The notes beneath the pieces were generated by a model. It searched no databases and was not told the origin of the DNA. It saw only the letters and a program-made list of their open reading frames with translations. Below, piece after piece: positions 61,024 through 64,000 of a stretch of 64,000 nucleotides of DNA (its first letter is position 1; every line of letters begins with the position of its first letter). The position numbers and the translations under genes are program-made. Location of the stretch: assembly GCF_015160855.1 (NCBI RefSeq), contig NZ_CP063373.1, forward strand, positions 7,006,001 to 7,070,000, read 5' to 3'. This stretch comes from Streptomyces ferrugineus. GTDB lineage: Bacteria; Actinomycetota; Actinomycetes; Streptomycetales; Streptomycetaceae.

Positions 61024-61935
61024 CGCGTGTCTCTTTGATGGGTTGGTCGGTTGATCGGATGTGTCCGTCCGGTTAGTGATCACTGATGCGATGTGGGACC
61101 GGATCGAGCCGCTGATGCCGGCCGATCCGGTCCGCGGACGGCGATGGGCCGACCACCGCCGAACGCTCGAGGCCATCGCGTGGAAGTACCGCACCAACTC
61201 GCCCTGGCGGGACCTGCCCGACGAGCTCGGCTCATTCCAAACCGCTCACAAGAGGCTGATCAGATGGGCCGTCGACGGCACCTGGGAAATGATCCTTGCT
61301 GCCGTCCTGGCGGCGGCGGACGCCGACGACGACATCGACTGGACGGTGTCGGTGGACTCCACGGTCGTCCGGGCCCACCAGCATGCTGCCGGAGCACTCA
61401 AAAAGGGGCGGCTCACTGCGGCGAGCCCGCCGATCACGCGCTCGGACGTTCCCGCGGCGGGCTGAGCACCAAGGTTCACCTGGCCGCAGACGGCCACGCC
61501 CGGCCCCTCGCCTTCACCGTCACCGCAGGCCAGGCAGGTGATGCACCCGCCTTCGAGACGGTGATGTCCCGCATCCGCGTGCCCCGCACTGGCCCGGGCA
61601 GGCCCCGGACCCGGCCCCTGGCCGTTCTTGCCGACCGCGCGTATTCCTCACGTGCCATCCGCAGCCACCTGCGGCGCCGGGGCATCCGTGCGGTCATCCC
61701 GCAGCCGTCCGACCAAGTTGGCCACCGCCTGCGGCGAGGCCGACTCGGTGGCCGCCCGCCCGGCTTCGACAGCGAGGCGTACAAGCAGCGGAACACCGTC
61801 GAGCGGTGCATCAACCGCCTCAAGCAGTGGCGCGGCCTGGCCACACGAACCGACAAACTCGCGATCGCCTACCAGGCCGCACTCCACCTCGCGGGCATCC
61901 TCATCTGGACCCGACGCTGACCAAAGAGACAGAAC
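61024..61935 (+). mobile_element. IS5-family (IS427-like) insertion sequence, 912 bp
   Basis: Flanked by CTAG on both sides (61020-61023 and 61936-61939), a direct target duplication of the NTAN type expected for the IS427 subgroup. The ends carry imperfect inverted repeats with core TGTCTCTTTG (61028-61037, and its complement CAAAGAGACA at 61922-61931). It carries two overlapping transposase frames. The ends and both frames appear intact, so the element may be active. Confidence 0.85.
61061..61920 (+). CDS. IS5-family transposase made by programmed -1 frameshift
   Basis: OrfA runs from the GTG at 61061 to 61465; OrfB continues in the -1 frame to 61920. The switch can occur at a run of five A and four G (AAAAAGGGG, near 61402-61410), giving the expected fusion ...AGALKKGAAH... 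. DDE residues: Asp99 in VSVDSTVVRAHQ, then VLADRAYSS and NTVERCINRLKQWRG. OrfA alone also contains the conserved N-terminus PWRDLPDELGSF. The fusion product would be about 286 aa. Confidence 0.85.
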
Positions 61936-63522
61936 CTAGTCGGCGGCCGCGTACCGCTCCCGCAGCTCCACCTTCCGCACCTTCCCGGACACCGTCATCG
62001 GGAAGGCGTCGAGGGTCCGCAACCGGCTCGGGATCTTGTAGTGCGCGAGTTGCCCGTCGCAGAAGGCCCGCAGGTCCTCCAGCGTCGGCGGATCGGCCGC
62101 GTCGCGCGGGATGACGCAGGCCAGCACCTCCTCGCCGTACCGCTCGTGCGGCACCCCGACGACCTGGACGTCCGCGATCTTGGGGTGGCCGTACAGGAAC
62201 TCCTCGATCTCGCGCGGGTAGATGTTCTCCCCGCCCCGGATGATCATGTCCTTGATCCGGCCGACGATCTCCACATAGCCGTCGTCGCGCATCGTCGCGA
62301 GGTCACCGGTGTGCATCCAGCGCCCGGCGTCGATGGCCTCGGCGGTCCTCTCGGGCTCGTTCCAGTAGCCGAGCATCACGCTGTAGCCGCGGGTGCACAG
62401 CTCGCCCGCCGTGCCGCGCGGCCGGGTCACTCCGGTCGCCGGGTCGACGATCTTCACCTCGATGTGCGGCAGGACGCGGCCGACCGTGCCGGTGCGGTGT
62501 TCGAGGTCGTCGTCCCTCCGGGTCTGCAGCGAGACGGGGGACGTCTCGGTCATGCCGTAGCAGATGGACACCTCCGCCATGTGCATCTCGGCGACCACCC
62601 GCTTCATCACCTCGACCGGGCAGGGCGAGCCCGCCATGATGCCGGTGCGCAGGGAGGAGAGGTCGTAGGAGGCGAAGTCGGGGAGGTTCAGCTCCGCGAT
62701 GAACATGGTCGGGACGCCGTAGAGCGAGGTGCACCGCTCCTGCTGGACGGCCTGCAGCGTGGCCGTCGGGTCGAAGGACGGGGCGGGGATGACGATGCAG
62801 GCGCCGTGCGACGTGGCGGCCAGATTGCCCATCACCATGCCGAAGCAGTGGTAGAAGGGCACCGGGACGCAGATCCGGTCCCGCTCGTCGTAGGCGATCG
62901 ACTCCCCCACGAAGTAACCGTTGTTGAGGATGTTGTGGTGGGAGAGGGTGGCCCCCTTCGGGAAGCCCGTGGTGCCCGACGTGTACTGGATGTTGATGGG
63001 GTCGTCGCAGGACAGGTCCTCGAACGGGGCGGGTGTCCCCCGCGCGATCAGCGCCTCCCAGCTCGGGTCCCCGATGAAGACCGTCTCCCGTAGCTTCGGG
63101 CACCTGCCGCGCACCTGCTCGATCATCGCCCGGTAGTCGCTGCTCTTGTGGCTCAGCGAGGCGAACAGCAGGGAGATCCCCGCCTGGTTGAGGACGTACT
63201 CGACCTCATGGGTGCGGTAGGCCGGGTTGATGTTCACCATGATCGCGCCGATGCGGGCGGTGGCGTACTGGACCAGGACCCACTCGGGACAGTTGATCGC
63301 CCAGATGCCCACCCGGTCGCCCTTGGCGATACCGCTCGCGAGCAGTGCGTACGCCAGCTCGTCCACGTCGGCGGCGAACGCGCGGTAGGTCCAGCGCCGT
63401 CCCGACGCCACGTCGACCAGCACCTCCCGGTCCGGCCACGTCGCGACGGCCCGGTCCAGGTTGGCGCCGATGGTGTCGCCGAGCAGCGCGGTGTCCCCGG
63501 TCCCGTGGGCGTAGGAGCTCAT
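61936..63522 (-). CDS. AMP-forming acyl-CoA synthetase (FadD-like)
   Basis: 528 aa. Adenylate-forming enzyme motifs: [18 protein letters not shown] (P-loop), [42 protein letters not shown] and the catalytic lysine in [10 protein letters not shown]. It activates medium- or long-chain fatty acids with ATP and CoA. Its ATG overlaps the stop of the second synthetase gene by 4 bases. Its stop codon TAG is the second copy of the CTAG duplicated by the IS. Confidence 0.93.
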   Translation of the reverse strand: MSSYAHGTGDTALLGDTIGANLDRAVATWPDREVLVDVASGRRWTYRAFAADVDELAYALLASGIAKGDRVGIWAINCPEWVLVQYATARIGAIMVNINPAYRTHEVEYVLNQAGISLLFASLSHKSSDYRAMIEQVRGRCPKLRETVFIGDPSWEALIARGTPAPFEDLSCDDPINIQYTSGTTGFPKGATLSHHNILNNGYFVGESIAYDERDRICVPVPFYHCFGMVMGNLAATSHGACIVIPAPSFDPTATLQAVQQERCTSLYGVPTMFIAELNLPDFASYDLSSLRTGIMAGSPCPVEVMKRVVAEMHMAEVSICYGMTETSPVSLQTRRDDDLEHRTGTVGRVLPHIEVKIVDPATGVTRPRGTAGELCTRGYSVMLGYWNEPERTAEAIDAGRWMHTGDLATMRDDGYVEIVGRIKDMIIRGGENIYPREIEEFLYGHPKIADVQVVGVPHERYGEEVLACVIPRDAADPPTLEDLRAFCDGQLAHYKIPSRLRTLDAFPMTVSGKVRKVELRERYAAAD

Positions 63523-64000
63523 CGGAAGTCCTCCTCGCGGTACTCGGCGTCCGAGCCGGCGGCCGTGGCCTCGCGCAGCTCGATGCGGCGGATCTTTCCG
63601 GAGACGGTCTTGGGCAGCGGCGCGAACTCCAGCCGGCGCACCCGCTTGTACGGCGCGAGGACGTCCCGCGAGTGCTCGAAGAGCACCTTGGCCGTGTCGG
63701 GGCCGGGCTGCCAGCCGTCGGCGAGGACGACGTACGCCTTCGGCACCGCGAGCCGCAGCTCGTCCGGCGCGGGCACGACGGCCGCCTCGGCCACCGCCTC
63801 GTGCTCCAGCAGCGCGCTCTCCAGCTCGAAGGGGCTGATCTTGTAGTCGGACGCCTTGAAGACGTCGTCCGCGCGGCCGACGTAGGTGATGTAGCCGTCG
63901 GCGTCCCGGGAGCCGATGTCCCCGGTCCGGTAGTAGCCGCCGGCCATCGCCTCCGCCGTGCGGTCGGCGTCGCCGTGGTAGCCGGTCATCACGCCGACGG
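63519..64000 (-). CDS. AMP-forming acyl-CoA synthetase, C-terminal part (5' end outside window)
   Basis: About 160 codons are visible. They comprise the C-terminal domain of a second adenylate-forming enzyme ([40 protein letters not shown], catalytic lysine in [13 protein letters not shown]) of the acetyl/medium-chain type. Translationally coupled to the downstream FadD-like gene. Confidence 0.9.
   Translation of the reverse strand, partial: VGVMTGYHGDADRTAEAMAGGYYRTGDIGSRDADGYITYVGRADDVFKASDYKISPFELESALLEHEAVAEAAVVPAPDELRLAVPKAYVVLADGWQPGPDTAKVLFEHSRDVLAPYKRVRRLEFAPLPKTVSGKIRRIELREATAAGSDAEYREEDFR

Overview
The window is a piece of a Streptomyces (or very close actinomycete) chromosome. The DNA is extremely GC-rich, nearly every codon ends in G or C, GTG starts and 4-base ATGA/GTGA gene overlaps are frequent, and the gene set (LuxR/HPK7 two-component pair, RNase Sa homologue, streptogrisin-like protease, IclR-controlled allantoin genes, DUF5955 and DUF6069 proteins) is typical of that genus. 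No rRNA, tRNA or CRISPR was seen.

Layout. 1-5 kb: a truncated GntR regulator diverging from a Gfo/Idh/MocA oxidoreductase, a cytochrome P450 and a response regulator/histidine kinase pair. 5-6 kb: a small membrane protein and a secreted RNase of the Sa family, between two inverted copies of a 42-bp palindromic element. 6-12 kb: a sulfane-sulfur cluster (decayed Cys/Met PLP enzyme, cysteine desulfurase, ArsR-rhodanese repressor, diverging MBL-double-rhodanese protein and MFS exporter). 12-23 kb: a decayed zone with a TetR and a LysR regulator, pseudogenes for threonine aldolase, a DUF6069 protein, a molybdopterin hydroxylase, a tannase/feruloyl esterase, an aldehyde dehydrogenase and an alpha/beta hydrolase, an IS21 relic, an intact secreted protease, and the intact part of a GntR(FCD)-controlled catabolic operon (Ldh2-type dehydrogenase, ABM monooxygenase-like protein, cupin). 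23-25 kb: a DHFR-like reductase and an SDR.

25-64 kb is dominated by purine and glyoxylate catabolism: allantoicase, allantoinase, the IclR regulator (AllR type), a MocA-like cytidylyltransferase, malate synthase; further on a xanthine/urate permease, 8-oxoguanine/guanine deaminase, urate oxidase, HIU hydrolase and OHCU decarboxylase; then hydroxypyruvate isomerase, tartronate semialdehyde reductase, catalase and glyoxylate carboligase. Together they take oxidised purines through urate and allantoin to glyoxylate, and glyoxylate to malate or glycerate, with catalase removing peroxide made by uricase. Two shared palindromes tie the scattered promoters together: a 15-bp motif (consensus TTCCrCwwAGCgGAA), often in pairs 21 bp apart, and a 17-bp motif (TTCAACAnnnTGTTGAA) whose right half overlaps the -35 region. 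No complete xanthine dehydrogenase or ureidoglycolate lyase is present in the window.

Interspersed accessory genes: a HipA-like kinase coupled to an Rdx selenoprotein-W-like protein, two divergent IucA/IucC siderophore synthetases, a secreted vWA pair, an HxlR/aminotransferase pair, and a translationally coupled three-gene set (winged-helix-like protein, P-loop ATPase, membrane-anchored periplasmic-binding-like protein; 48.8-53.5 kb) that I could not assign to a described system and regard as the best candidate for novelty. At 61 kb an IS5-family (IS427-like) element has inserted into a CTAG that had been the shared stop codon of two convergent genes; the last 2 kb hold two overlapping AMP-forming acyl-CoA ligase genes, the second cut by the window edge.
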